From Isoetes taiwanensis (taxonomy: Eukaryota > Streptophyta > Lycopodiopsida > Isoetales > Isoetaceae), in the NCBI GenBank assembly GCA_021234155.1, contig JAJEKV010000002.1:8346811-8410810 (forward strand): a DNA stretch of 64,000 bases, written 5' to 3'. The notes under the pieces are model-generated. The model saw only the letters and a program-made list of their open reading frames with translations. It had not been told where the DNA came from and did not search any database. Every line of letters starts with the position of its first letter. Position 1 is the first letter of the stretch. Positions 32,558 to 44,828 of this stretch are shown one piece after another. The position numbers were made by a program, and so were the translations under genes.

Positions 32558-35548
32558 ATTATTATTTAGCTAAACTATAAATTGCATGGGTCATACAAAC
32601 TATAAATTGCAAAGAAGACTGTAACAACTAATGTCATTAGTTCCATAAGGTACATCAAAATAGCATGGGGATCAAGCAAAAATGGAATGCAATTACTCGA
32701 ATGGCTAAATAACAAAGTAAAGCATTGGATCGGCATTAGATAACATGGTATACCATGTGAGACTACGCAAAAAGGCAAGATATTAACACATACCTAGGCA
32801 AGACATAAATAAAAAGTCTACAAGCTAAAAATGCATCTATTATAAAGGAAATATGTGAAGGATATAATATAAAAGAGAATGATACCTCTACAATAAAGGA
32901 AATATGTCAAGGGTATACTAAAAGTCTACTATGAAGGAAATATGTGAAGGGCGTACTCAAAGAAAATGTTTCCAATTCAGTTTAAAGGACGGTTTCACGA
33001 TGGTACTCACACCAAGGTCCCGTAAAGTACATCAAGTTGCAAATCACTGAATCAATAAGAAAACACGAGATCGACACAATGTAGAGCGCATGTGACCGTG
33101 CGCAAGAAGATAAACTTAGCCAACTCTATCAAGGGGCAAAAGAATCCTTAAAAAAGGTAGTTTGACAATTTCTAACCTATCAATTTCTTGGAGCAAATGG
33201 CAAGCAAACGAATGAATGAATGATACACCTTTAAAATACTTTACCACAAAGGAGGTCCAAACATGGGAAATTATCTCAACAAATCTCAAAAGAGAAGAGA
33301 AATACCAATGCTAAAATGACCAAGTCAGTCAACACCTCAGACAACATCTTATGATTGCACATTCATGTGAGACATGCAAGACACTACAATCTCTATCACA
33401 AGACACGAATCTCAAACATAATAAAACCAACGAATGATGATGCTAAAACAACAAAGTCAGTCAACACCTTACTATTGCACATTCCTTGGATGCATGAGTA
33501 AGACAAAATATCTCATAGGTTATCTTTGTCTTCTTGTTGTAATATAAATTTTTAGTGTAAGTGTTGGATCCAGCCCTAAATCCAAAGGCTGAGATTTAGG
33601 GTTGAGATTTAATGGTTAAGATTTGGACAGCTAGGATTAGATGAGCAGAGGGCATCAAAGAAGAGTCCCACGTCAGATAATTTTCTTAGGCTTGAGCAGA
33701 TTGCCCCCTCGCCGGACGCTGTTGCCGCCATAACCCTTTCTTCACCTTATTCTGCTATACATATTTATGGTGGCTTTTGTCTCTGGGCAGAGCATCAGAT
33801 TAAAATGCTGCTTTAAGAATAGATCAGGCATGGATTTGGAAAGGCCATTAAACTAATCCAGGGTTCCGTTCAAAGCCAGCTCTATTTTGCCATTCTTCAG
33901 ACCAATGCGTCTTCACCATGCTGCTGTCCCTTTTGAAGAAACAAATCTAGGTATGGGTTGAATGGATATGAATTAGACCAGAAAAATGCCAAATTTTATT
34001 TTTTGTTCTTCAGTCCTGATTTGCTTCTATGCCATGCCATTGTATCCCTTAAATAAAAAAATTTAGATGTATGTTATTTCATTTTCAGATACCAGAGTCT
34101 ATTTCATACTTTACATTTGATGCACCTGTATTTTCGTTGTTGGATCTCACCTTATTAATGATTTGTGTGGGACACAGTTGCTCTGGTGGATAGACCATGC
34201 AACTTAGAGCTAAAGATGTCATGCCAAAAGATTGCCATCGTGATGTTTTAGAATAAGGTAGCTGGCAGACATAATATGCTAATTAGCCAAGTGCTATCTG
34301 TCATCTTATGGAAGTCTTGGAACTGAAGTTTGTGAGAATCAAATTCTGAGTTCTCTTACACGATCAAATGTTCCTGTTGCATCTGCATATGGATTCCAAA
34401 GGTTGTCATGTTTTTTTGATCTGGTTGTTGGTATAGAAAAATCATTGGAGAAGGTTCCATACACATGATGACATTTGCTATTGCCTTTTCATTTATCTCT
34501 TTACATTTATGTTATCAGGTATATTGTTTCTGTTGAAGGACACATATTTCAATTGACCTTAGCGATGTCTTCATTCTCAAAATACTGCATATATCCATTG
34601 CGCTTTTCAGTAAAGTGGCTGACCATACCAATGCATGTAAAAAGTTCTAAGAAACAGTTCCATCTTTAATTCACTTGATTATTCGAAAATTTTCATGTTT
34701 GCCACACTTCTGATTCAATATCAACCATGTTTTTTCAGCAGATTCGCAGAAGAAGAGATTATAAATTTTTTACGTTGGAGTTTGTTCTCTTCAGAATAGT
34801 AAGAGAGGAATTTAAGAATTAGATGACATCATAGATAATGCCTGCAAATTGATCAATATCTTGCTTATAAGGAATGCTATATTGTGGAATGTTATATTGT
34901 GTTATATCGTTTAGAACTTTATATTTTTCTCTACCTTTTCTTCTAGAGAAAAAGATCGGCTATGAAGTAAGGTTTATATTGGAACTCAGCACTAGGCAAA
35001 GGATGAAAGAAATCTTTGACAACCTGTTCCAGTGTTATTCACGCATTCCCAACTAAGTGGAGAAGATATATCTAATAGTTAATTTATATGCCTTTGTTTG
35101 TGTTGCATTATTTGAATGTACGTTATTCAAATGTCTAAATCAATATAAATCAATATTGTGATGATGCCAGCTTCTTCCTGGTGTTTATAGGAAAATTTTG
35201 TGGCCCTTTATTATTCTGTCCATGTTGTCCATGTTGCAGGCTTTAAATGTTCATCGAGTGAATGTTACAGTTCTGTGCAACTAAGGCAATAACAATTGTT
35301 CAATGCTTTAATTTGACTTCTCTGTTCATTGAATAGAATGTTAAGTTAATGTATGCACATAATTTTAGCTACAAATCATTATATGCTTTGGCAATTAAAA
35401 GCAGGACAGCGACAAATAATTGCAGCTCAACTTTTGTATTGCTTATAATTTCAACATCTTATATTCCATACAACTGTATTCAGCCTCTCAAACCAAGAGC
35501 TTTACAATGCAAATTTTAAGAGCAAAATGTTGGCAACATGTGGATAAA

Positions 35549-35632
35549 GGTCCTAGCCGTATTGCCGGTGATCCCTTCGAGACACAAAGGTCCTAGTCGT
35601 ATTGCCAGTGATCCCTTCGAGACACGAAAGAT
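35549..35632. repeat. 42-bp tandem duplication
   Basis: 'aaggtcctagccgtattgcc-gtgatcccttcgagacac' occurs twice in a row with three substitutions. No function is evident. Confidence 0.75.
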
Positions 35633-35884
35633 CTTGCCCTCAGACAAAATGGGCCACCATGTACAAATGGGTCGTAAAGCATAAAATGAAAAAGATAGAG
35701 ATGCTAATAAAAGCCATGCAAAGGTATGAAATAAGCTTTACCTCTTCTATGGGAGGTCTCACAAAAAAGGGGGAAGGGGGGAGGTGGGGGGAGGAGAAAG
35801 AAATCATGAATGTTTTGAGCCATAGGATAAATTTTCACTAAGTCAATGTTGTAATCCATACAAGCACACATGTGGCAATACACA

Positions 35885-36020
35885 TTTAAAAGAGATAGAT
35901 AAAAGAACACTCAACCATTGAGATCCGAGAGAGGATAAAAGAGATAAATGAAAGAACACTCAACCATTGAGATCAAAGAGATAAATGAAAGAGCGCTCAA
36001 CCATATTGAGATCGGGGAAA
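35885..36020. repeat. Tandem 'actcaaccattgagatc' repeat
   Basis: Three copies of 'gagata-atgaaagaacactcaaccattgagatc' in slightly different forms. The word CTCAACCATTGAG is itself an imperfect palindrome. Confidence 0.65.
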
Positions 36021-37680
36021 GGATTAAATTGCCACAGTGCATGTGGCAAGCATTCTCAAATAGCAAAATACAAGGATCGAACCTCCAAATATCCCACACA
36101 CTCCACAAAACAAAAATAAAAAAACATGCAAAACCCGATAAAAAGATCATTAAGCTCTTGAAACCTTCAAGATTTTAAGCATAAGCATAAATGATTTTGT
36201 GAAGCAATTCTAAGCCGAAATAACATCATTTACATGTTTCTAACTTATACCCAGCAACGCTGGGCACTGTTACTAGTAGATGTAATAGAACCAACAAACC
36301 CATGTCTTGAAAGACTGAGAGTAAGACAAAGCCATCCAATCTAATAGGTATAGACCTGACAGTAAGACAGAACCATCCAATCTCATAGGTATAGACATAA
36401 TGAATCCAACAAATCCATGTCTTAAAAGAGTAAATCCAGTGATCCCATGCCTTAAAGAGTACCAGTGACTGTAATTGACAGCCAAATAAACTAGAAGAAA
36501 AATGGTGTACTTACAACAACAAAGCACATGAGAGGAATGACATAGACTAAACTGGGAACCTTTATTACATGTGTTCCTACCAAGTAGCCCCATCTCTCAA
36601 CGCACAAGCTCGTCTCTTTGTATGCAAAATATCCATATCTGATCTCACTTTATAGGCCCTCTTGTCTATATATAGACAGAGTTTTCTATGGCATAGCATA
36701 AGAACATGAACGAGCTCCACATTACAGGCTCTATTGTTAGTATTCCCACTTAATGGTTGTCACCAAACGCCTTCAGAGTGGATTTCCCATGGCATAGCAT
36801 ATGAACACCTGAGTAGTAATTGCACCTTGCTACCAAATCAATTGTATTCTTGAGTTCTTAGCATCCACAGATCTGTCTTCTGATTATATATTCTAATTAT
36901 GCAGAGTCTAAACAGGTTTCCAAATAAAGTTCAGCACACGCATCAACCATCAGTTAAAGAAATAGAGCGTGGTGACTATATTGACCACTCTTGCAAAGAA
37001 AATCACTCAAGACAAAAGATTAGCATTTCACATGTCATTCAAAAGAAAATAGACCTGTGACAACAAAGAGAGAACCAAAGTACAACCAACCATCATATAG
37101 GAAAGCGCTTGGAACATGTGCAAAAATAGAAAAGCAAGAAAACGTTAGCCTGAGCAACAGAATGTTCACTAAACTAGACATTCCAATGGTACACGAAAAT
37201 GCAGTTCGTAGAAATAAAGAATTAATAGCAACATAGATGAAGGAAGAGATTGCAGAGAAATAGTTACAGGGTTTAACAAAACCAGATAAATCTAAGCCAG
37301 TGTACTGCTTTTAAAGCACCAAGGTGCAGTCAAAACAAGCATAAATGAGTACTAGGTGCAGCCAAAACAAGCGAGTATGAGAAGTTCCACACGCAGTGGG
37401 GTTCTAAAGGACACTACTAAAGTCAAAACCATCCATGGCTTCAACTAGGACAATCTCAGATTTTAGTACTGGCATAGACCTTTGTATATTCTTGAAAGGC
37501 ATAAAATAGAGCATGCAATGATAAAGTTTAAAATGAGCTTCCAAGCACAGCCGTCAAAAAGGCTACAGAAGTACCAGACCTAGGATGTGCTATGCAGATC
37601 AAAAACTAAGAATAATATTTTGCCAGGCAAATCAAAAGGGGAAAGAAAAATATCTACGCAACCCAAATACTTGAAAACAA

Positions 37681-38057
37681 TCCCATCGATCCGAGACATC
37701 GGATCGCCATTCTAGAATGAGGCCAGCATGCATGTCTTGCATGCATGCATGCGGCGCATGCCTTCTCTGGTTGGGAGATCGCTATTTTAGGCGCGGTTCT
37801 GCATCAACGTCTCATCGACGCTTCCTCTTCTCTCTCAGCAGTACCTTCTTCTTTTTTCTTTGAACCCTTGCAGGGGAGGGGCTTCTCCCTGCTTGATTTG
37901 GCCAATTTGGCGTTTCTTTCATGTTGTGGCATATCCTTTCTCGGCCTTGACTCTTCTTTAGCCTTCATCCTGTGACCTTCGTCCTCGATCAGTTTTGTTA
38001 AGGAAGTCCTTTGGTATTCGGGCGGTTTGTTGGTTTCATGCGAGCCCCATTCTAGAA
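37681..38057. mobile_element. Uncharacterised repeat family, locus 2 copy 1
   Basis: Starts TCCCATCGATCCGAGACATC, with the same 8-bp palindrome (CGATCCGA-4 nt-TCGGATCG) as locus 1, then CATTCTAGAATG and GCATGCATG words. It ends GGCGGTTTGTTGGTTTCATG, then GAGCCCCATTCTAGAA. The two ends are inverted copies around ATTCTAGAA. It is followed without a gap by a second copy. Its final segment 'aaggaagtccttt-gta/ttcgggcggttt' matches the end of locus 1 copy 1. No coding capacity. Confidence 0.7.
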
Positions 38058-38774
38058 TCCCATCGATCTGAGACATCGGATCGCCATTTTAGAATGGGGC
38101 GAGCATGCATGTCTTGTATGCATGCATGCGGCGCATGCCTTCTCTGGTTGGGAGATCGCTATTTTAGGCGCGGTTCTGTATCAACGTCTCATCGGCGCCT
38201 CCTCTTCTCTCTCAGCAGTACCTTCTTCTTTTTTCTTTGAACCCACCCTCCCCCCCTTCTTTGTTTAATGTATTTGTCGCCTGGCACGCGTGACCAGCCC
38301 CTCTATTTGAAGAGGTTATTGTTTTATTGTCGCGTGGCACGCGTGACCAGCCCCTCCACTTTGGGAGGTTTGTTTTGTCACATTTTTTCTAGTGTTGATG
38401 ATGTGCAGGTACAGGTTGGCGAGCGGCAGCAGCTTCGACTTCTCCATTCGTGGGTTTTGGGAGCGATTTCTCTGCCTTACGTTTGTCCAAGCCCCTTGCC
38501 GAAGGCTTATCACTAGGGTTTTTCCTCGAAAACCCGAAAGGGCGGGGTTTTTTAATCCCGGTGATAAGCTTTCGGCAGGTACACAAGCCAAACATCTATT
38601 AGCATTGTATTTTTATGGGGTCCAAATTATATAATTGGACATTCCCTTTATTTTTCATGGGTAGTTCGCATGTGCGCGACTACCCACTATCCACCATTGT
38701 AGAAAATCTGCTGAGATGAATGAGAAGCCTAGTCTCGGGCGGTTTGTTGGTTTCATGCGAGCCCCATTCTAGAA
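38058..38774. mobile_element. Uncharacterised repeat family, locus 2 copy 2
   Basis: It shares about the first 190 bp with copy 1, then diverges into a segment with a 56-bp-period repeat ('tggcacgcgtgaccagcccctc' near 38282 and 38335), a long hairpin (38498-38576) and the ending 'gatgaatgagaagcctagtctcgggcggtttg'. The ending corresponds to that of locus 1 copy 2. The pair is therefore the same head-to-tail dimer arrangement seen at 11.7-19.2 kb, though copy 1 differs greatly in length (377 bp versus 6.5 kb). No target duplication was found. Confidence 0.7.
38498..38576. repeat. Structured hairpin in repeat copy (locus 2)
   Basis: The outer arms GCCGAAGGCTTATCAC and GTGATAAGCTTTCGGC pair over about 16 bp. 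The inner core (GGGTTTTTCCTCGAAAACCC, GAAAGGGCGGGGTTTTTT, AATCCC) is almost identical to that at 18935-19012, whereas the outer arms share no sequence with that copy yet still pair. Confidence 0.7.
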
Positions 38775-41192
38775 TTGGGACACTAACAACTTGACTTGGA
38801 TATAGAGAAAGCTAGTGCGGTACCAAGAAACAAACTTCAGGATTACCATGCATAATACACACGACCTAGAGCAAAGAACCCGCAGTGAAACGCTCTAGAA
38901 ACTCTAGAAAGGATGACATGAACATAATGCTACTACTGAATACAGACACACCAAATTCAGATCGAATGGAAGATAGATCACCTAAAACAAACATGTCATT
39001 TAACAAGCAAACTTCACTGATAAATATTTTAGGAAAGGACTAACTTAAAGAAAAGAGTAACCTGGATGTATGAACCCTCGGTTTTAGAACTTAGAAGAAT
39101 GCAGCCGTAAAAAAACTCATTCAAAGTTGTAGCATCATCAAAAAGAAATAGGAATCATAACTTGGACCTGGGGTTGATACCAAGGAAACAGTCGAGCTCT
39201 GGGCAAACAACAGGAACCAGTAGAAAATCAAACCCTTGCTCGCTTTGTAATTTCTTGTGGATACCATGTGACAGTCGATCACCTGCAATATGACTAAGTT
39301 GGGCCATCTTCTGCAGAATTCAGGCTAGCTCTAGCAAGTTAAGACAACAGAAAATGGAGAAGCCATTCTGTTGGAAAATAAGAAGGAAGGACCTTTCATC
39401 AAGGCTGGACGATTTAGAAGATAATTCTATGACATCTTCAATAAAGTCTGCAATTGTCTCTTCACCCATGTCCATTCTTTCTGATAAAAACATATGTGCA
39501 AGAAAAGGAGAATTTTCCTTTTTTAATAGCTTCAGAGGTATATCAGAGAATTTTTTAGAATGCCTGTAACTATCCCATGTGGAACTAACTGATACTCCTT
39601 TTTGATAAAACCTTACAATGCAATGGTTTAGACATCATCTTGAATATGGAATGGAAAGACACTCCAGATCTTTACACATCCCCTCTACACAAAGCAATCT
39701 CTGAATCTGAATAGTAGATTGAGTAAAATATCTTGGAATTGTAGTACTAATATAAGTGCCCTTGCTTGCCCACATTCTGGACATCGTCAGAATAAGAATG
39801 TGGCCTTTTTAGAGATGTAGAAGTGGAACAATCAGTAGAATGTTTATGCTTTGGTAAAAAAGTCTGGCTTGCTCTCCAACTTTATTATCCCTCGGCATTC
39901 AAAATACAATGGGCAAGCACCTTTTACCTAAATTCCATAGCCATCCATTCACCATGTATCAACTTCAATGGACTAGTCCGGGGAACTTATAAAGATGCAT
40001 AACTCTTGATAAATCTAAGCATTTCTTCTTCTCTCCGCAACTTCAACAATGCCGTAGATTTGTGGCTCACAAGGATTCATCGCATATGTCCGTTTCAACT
40101 TGCGAAGTACCACGTTATAATAGGTGTTCATTGGAGGTATGCATAGACATGTCCACCATCTCCGCCTTATTCTGTGTTGCAATCATTGCGTCTTTTGCAA
40201 AGGCTTCTACTTTGGCCAACCTGCCCTGATTATCTTTAACTAATTAAAGCTCAAGTTCACGTGTTCTCACCTCAAGTTTTGTAAGAGTTTGTTCATTATA
40301 TGGTGAAGATGGAATACCACATTGTCCACCATCTGCGGTATTGTGTGTTGCCATTGGGACTCTTGAGATTCTTTTTCTTTTTGGCCCTGGTTTTGAGCTT
40401 GTATCCCCATCTTTAGCGCCAAGTAAGGAAGCAATACTACATAATATTGTTTCTTGCTACAAAATGAAATATCTAATTGAACTATAGCTCTAAATAAAAA
40501 TTTGATGTTTGGTAACAAATTGCTTCAATATTGCTTCCACATCACAATTTGACAAATTGTATTAAACTGATCTAAATATATAAAGGTGGCACTTAATGCA
40601 AAATTGAAGCCCAAAAAATAGGGAATTAACATCTAAGACATATTACCATTGGTAGAGACAGTGCAAAAGGAGGAGGAAGCAGACCCAAAGCATAACACAA
40701 CATGTCATGGATTGGGTTCCGAGCACAACAATGAGAACACTAAAAAGATCTTTGTGCTCATGGGAGTAAACCGTGGAGCAAGAACTATCAGGCTGCATAG
40801 AAACAAACTGTGGAGATGCATGGAACTGTGGAGATGCATGGCAGAAGGGTTACACAAGCTCAGGACCTTATTTTTCTTTAAAATCCAGGGCTTTCTGACA
40901 CCGTATAGCTAAGCTTCTCTGGAGATTTAATTAGTTTCATGATAAAGAATGGCAACCATGTTGAAATGTTTTTAAAGCTGAAGAATTACAAATCTCGATC
41001 TTTAACAAAAGATTTGGGCTCAACAACTTGAAAATTTATTATAGCCAATCTAAGTTGATTTAGCTAACTTCATGAAGGATTAAAAAAACAAGTAGACAAT
41101 AAAAAAAACTCCAAGAAATTTGTCAAAAATGTACATGTTCTAAGATGATTTAGGCAAAGCCGTGAAGGCTTAAGATTGTCAGAATACAAGAT
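38775..41192. other. Gene-poor stretch with one degenerate coding fragment
   Basis: Apart from the minus-strand fragment at 40115-40425 I see nothing convincing. The open frames at 39354-39569 and 40649-40912 have no resemblance I can name. Confidence 0.35.
40115..40425 (-). pseudogene. Degenerate fragment, possible plant transposase C-terminus
   Basis: In one minus frame the translation reads LGAKDGDTSSKPGPKRKRIS, then NEQTLTKLEVRTRELEL, a stop, and DNQGRLAKVEAFAKDAMIAT. The basic patch followed by a heptad-like helical segment is reminiscent of C-terminal regions of plant En/Spm-related transposases. This is a weak impression. The in-frame stop and lack of an upstream domain indicate a relic. 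Confidence 0.3.
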
Positions 41193-41571
41193 TGTTATTA
41201 CGCACTAGCACCTCTAGTGATAGCCTACACTCCAAAAGGGCAGATCCTTCAAGGAAATCGTCGTAACATCTCTAGTGATAACCAACACTCCAAAAGGGCA
41301 GATCCTTCAAGGAAATCGTTATCCAAATGGACCCCAACATTTCTAGGCTTTATTCCATACCCCACAGACCATATCAATTCCTCCCCTTCCCTGAGATGCT
41401 TGCATCAATGTTGCCACGAGGAATTGAACCTTGGCTCTGATACCAAATTGTTATGCACTAGCACCTCTTGTGATAACCAACACACCAAAGGGGGCGGATC
41501 CTTCAAGGAAATTGCTATCCATTGTGCCGCAATCTTTCCAGGATTTATCTCATACCCCATAGACTATATCA
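41193..41571 (-). mobile_element. TRIM: miniature LTR retrotransposon, non-coding
   Basis: Read on minus, the 5' LTR is 41571-41449 (TGATATAG...GCATAACA, 123 bp). It is followed at 41446-41434 by a methionine-initiator-tRNA primer site (TTGGTATCAGAGC), a 72-bp interior, a purine tract (GGGAAGGGGAGG, about 41396-41383) and the 3' LTR 41376-41193 (TGATATGG...TAACA). The 3' LTR is longer because it holds a tandem duplication of about 60 bp ('ctctagtgata-cc-acactccaaaagggcagatcc'). All signals of an LTR element are in order with no coding sequence, which defines a TRIM. No clear target duplication (AAGAT versus ATTGA). Confidence 0.75.
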
Positions 41572-44500
41572 ATTGATAAGAAAACAACAAGAATGGGCAG
41601 ACTTCACAGTAAATAACACCAGTAACAACCTCCAAATTACCTGTTGTATTTTAGGTTGGTTACAGGGAATATTAGGGCATACATTGATAGAAATCTAAAA
41701 CATTCCCACCCACCAACAGGAGCCAGGATTTGCCCTTAAGAGCAAACCAAAAAGCCTTCCCGATCGTGATTTATTTTTTTTTTTTTTTTTTTTTTTTTTA
41801 ATACACATAAAATTGCAGAAAGCACCTATGGTTATACACGAAGGCCAAAAGGCTTTTGTGTAAACAAGAGAGAAAATATACATTGATGTTATATTATAAA
41901 ACAAAAGTACAATTTTCCTACTATAAATAATCTCCTCGAATCCTCTGAGCAATTGCCAAATCTTTTGGCATTATTATGACGCGCTTGGCGTGAATAACAC
42001 AGAGATTTGCATCGCCAAAAAGAGCCACCATGTAGTCTTCGGTGGCTTCTTGCAAGGCAAGGATAGCATAGGGTTTAGGGTTTACTATGGAGTGTGAACA
42101 AAACCAACACTAATGCTAAAATTTGGCAAACGACACTGAATGCAAGCTAGAGCTACTCCTTTAAATTATGTCGATAAACAGGCTTGAGCTTTCGTGTCTG
42201 GTCCTATTTGTAGTTTGGGAGGGTGAAAACATCGCAAATGAAATTCATACTTCTTTTCCTGAAAGATCTAGCTGCTTGGTTTACAACATTTGGGATTTGA
42301 AAAAGAAGAGCTATCATGGGCTGTCTTGAATCTGATTGAAAGCTCTAGAGAATTGCATTGGTACGACAAGAATGCCATCGTTGTTCCATGCTTCTGAATG
42401 ACTCAAAGGTCCCATTTCGTACTGCTCAACAAATGCGTGCTTCTATAGATTAGGCTAGAGTTTTGAGTCAAACTTTTTTTTTTGTAGGCAAGTTTTGAGT
42501 CAAACTTTCTCACCATAGTTAGTTCACTTTTTCATCATTAGTTCATATGCTTTGAAAAGTTAATTGAATTTGTTTTACATCAACCCAACATCCTAAACAT
42601 CAACTTGAAATCCTTTACTTATTCGTTACCAGCGTAACCTGCCCAACCATCGAATGGACTTTTGTTACCAATTTCTTACCAATGTAATTTGCCCAACTAG
42701 TGCAAAAGCACTATGAAGTCTTTGTAAATGGAGGTGATGCTGTTGATGATAGGCTTTCTGTGCTTATGAAAACTATGCAAGCCCAGTTAATCTTTGATAA
42801 AGTGTGCTTGTGAAGTTGGACAGTTTGTTTGGTCCAACTTCACAACTTGGACATGCTCAATCGAATTATGAAATATGGTGTTGTTTTAGATGTACATGTA
42901 CATTGGCTAAAGTTTGATATTGCCGTATACTCTATTTTAACATGAAAATATAAACTAGATTGGAAAGTATCTAGAGGAATTGTATCTCTAAAGTAGACTA
43001 CCTCAAACCTAAGCACCAAAAGTCCAAATTAAAAACCAACCCCTAGCACGTAAAAAAAGGCGCATCAAGCTAGAGCAAAGTATGGCATTTGCATTGGCTT
43101 CAGGTGCTGTTTGAAATTCTTATGTGCTCTTTAAGGTTAGTTCCTAGCACTAATGAGGTGACAATCAAACATCTCGTCTATTTATTTTTTGCATGCATGA
43201 CGTAAGGCAAAACATCTTATGCATTAAGATCCATATCTTTACAATGTTGACTGGCGTAGTCCTGGTTATAAGATTTGTTCAACAGCGTGCTGGACTGCCG
43301 ATACATCCTCTTGGCCTTCTACACCAATGCATGGCCCTTAGCTAGACAGAAGTATTCCATCTTGGTACTGGTTGGCTCCTATGGTCGATATAGGGGCACC
43401 GCAGACGTCACATTTTCAGGGCATCTACTCGTCGGCACGCGACATTATTGCTGTGGTTCAGGCTACGACACTAATGGCTTTTGTGTGTTGCTCCCTTGAG
43501 CTAGAAGTGATGGTCATGAATATTTTTACACAAAAGAGTGCAGCTGCCATGGTTAAATGGGCTCTTCTACTGGTTAAAAGGCCCTAACAACATCACTTAC
43601 TAAGTATATCCCTGATTTAAATTCTATATGCTTCCAGAAGTTTTGTAACCATATTATCAATAGAACTACAATCTGTCTTCTTCTTCACTAAAAGAAAAGA
43701 AATACTAAATAAATGAAACCACCACAATCTATAGAAATGTGTCCTTTGAACAAATCATCCCTCTCAGTTTTAAAAACCTCATTGCAAACAACAAATCATC
43801 CCTCAACATTGATTACATAAACACTTTCGTACTATACGATACGTGAATGAAGATGTTAGAATAAAAGAACTTTTGAACCTAGGCTAATAATACAAAAAAG
43901 TTATTGCTAATTCCAAAGCTCTCCGAATACATCCACTATTAACATCCAATCCCATAGGTTTATGCCATACTTTTTATACACAATATTATTTGGCACAAAA
44001 ATGTCCAAAGTAATTGCACATGCATCAATGGCTCCTCCAAAGGGCAACCCATTGATGCGTTAGCATCTTGTTTTTAGAAGATTGTGCAAAATTTTCCAAA
44101 CCATTGGAATTTTTTTAACGCATCTAATACAATGGCAACAAGAAAAGACCGCCTGGGAGTGCTATTATATCAATGGTTGTTGGAAACAATGAAGATTAAA
44201 CAAGGTTGTTTCTTCGAAATTGCTAGAGATACAACTAAGAAATTCTACTAACACTGCAGCAAAGCAAGATGGCGTCATTAATGGAGTAAACATGAGTCAT
44301 GGTAAACATTTTAACAAGCTCAAATATTATGGAGAGGCTTAGAGTTCCAACTGCAAGAGCAACTACATAGTTGTAAAAGTAACTAGAAGGTTTGCAAATT
44401 ATCCTTGAGTATGATTTTGGCGGTGGTTAACCGAAGAAAAAATTCTTGAGGCTGTGCTCCATGGTTGCTTGATGTGAAATCGTGGCGGGCTTCCTCCTAG

Positions 44501-44823
44501 CATGTCGGGAGGCTGATGTCTGTTCTCGTGTGTTTGGAGAGATGGCAGGTATGCCGGCCATCCACATGATGCTTCTTCTCATTTGGATTGTGCGCCACAT
44601 ATGGCATGCCAACAATGGCCCTTAATTTGTGGCAGATTCTGCATAAAGCGTGGTGTGCAGGGTTTCGGATGCATATTCAATCTGGAGCCATGGCTGAGCC
44701 GTCTTCTGCTGCAGGTATTGCTTGATGTCAGAGATGTTTCTTCGTAGGCTGGCCAGAGGTGTGTCCAAGGGATGTGTAGATGCAGAAGGAAGGCCTCCCG
44801 AGAGTAGTGCAGTGGCAGCATGC
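41572..44823. other. Gene-poor stretch
   Basis: No gene is recognised. It holds a run of about 29 T at 41770-41799 and scattered short open frames without homology. The last part (44580-44823) is GC-richer and contains the open frame that the Ty3/gypsy element interrupts. Confidence 0.4.
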
Positions 44824-44828
44824 CATGG
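44722..44828 (+). other. Open frame interrupted by the Ty3/gypsy insertion
   Basis: The frame starting at 44722 (MMSEMFLRRLARGVSKG...) is open up to the CATGG target site. If the element and one target copy are removed it continues ...ACHG-LWKGFTLSEDVNMHRS at 55541 and stops near 55618. I do not recognise the product. It may be an old gene fragment or chance. A second frame of the downstream flank (55594-55791) contains FEAPVVLGG and also looks coding-like. Confidence 0.35.
44824..44828. repeat. Target-site duplication CATGG (left)
   Basis: CATGG directly precedes the 5' LTR and recurs at 55536-55540 directly after the 3' LTR. The 5-bp length is usual for Ty3/gypsy integrases. Confidence 0.92.

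Larger units (their letters stand above)
31166..37680. other. Gene-poor stretch with small repeats
   Basis: No open frame longer than about 100 codons shows a family resemblance. The part from 31.4 to 33.5 kb is A-rich and resembles decayed non-coding transposon sequence. The part around 33.56-33.96 kb has the look of a transcribed leader (CT-rich, ending in a donor-like AG/GTATGG near 33953), but no coding exon could be built. Identifiable structures inside are listed separately: the foldback near 32.5 kb and duplications near 35.6 and 35.9 kb. Confidence 0.35.

Noticed and set aside
41217-41576. 119-codon plus-strand frame over the miniature LTR element
   Set aside because: It runs across LTR, interior and LTR of a non-coding TRIM and repeats itself with the LTR duplication.
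43275-43587. Overlapping 70-codon frames near 43.3-43.6 kb
   Set aside because: No recognisable domain, splice partners or repeat context.
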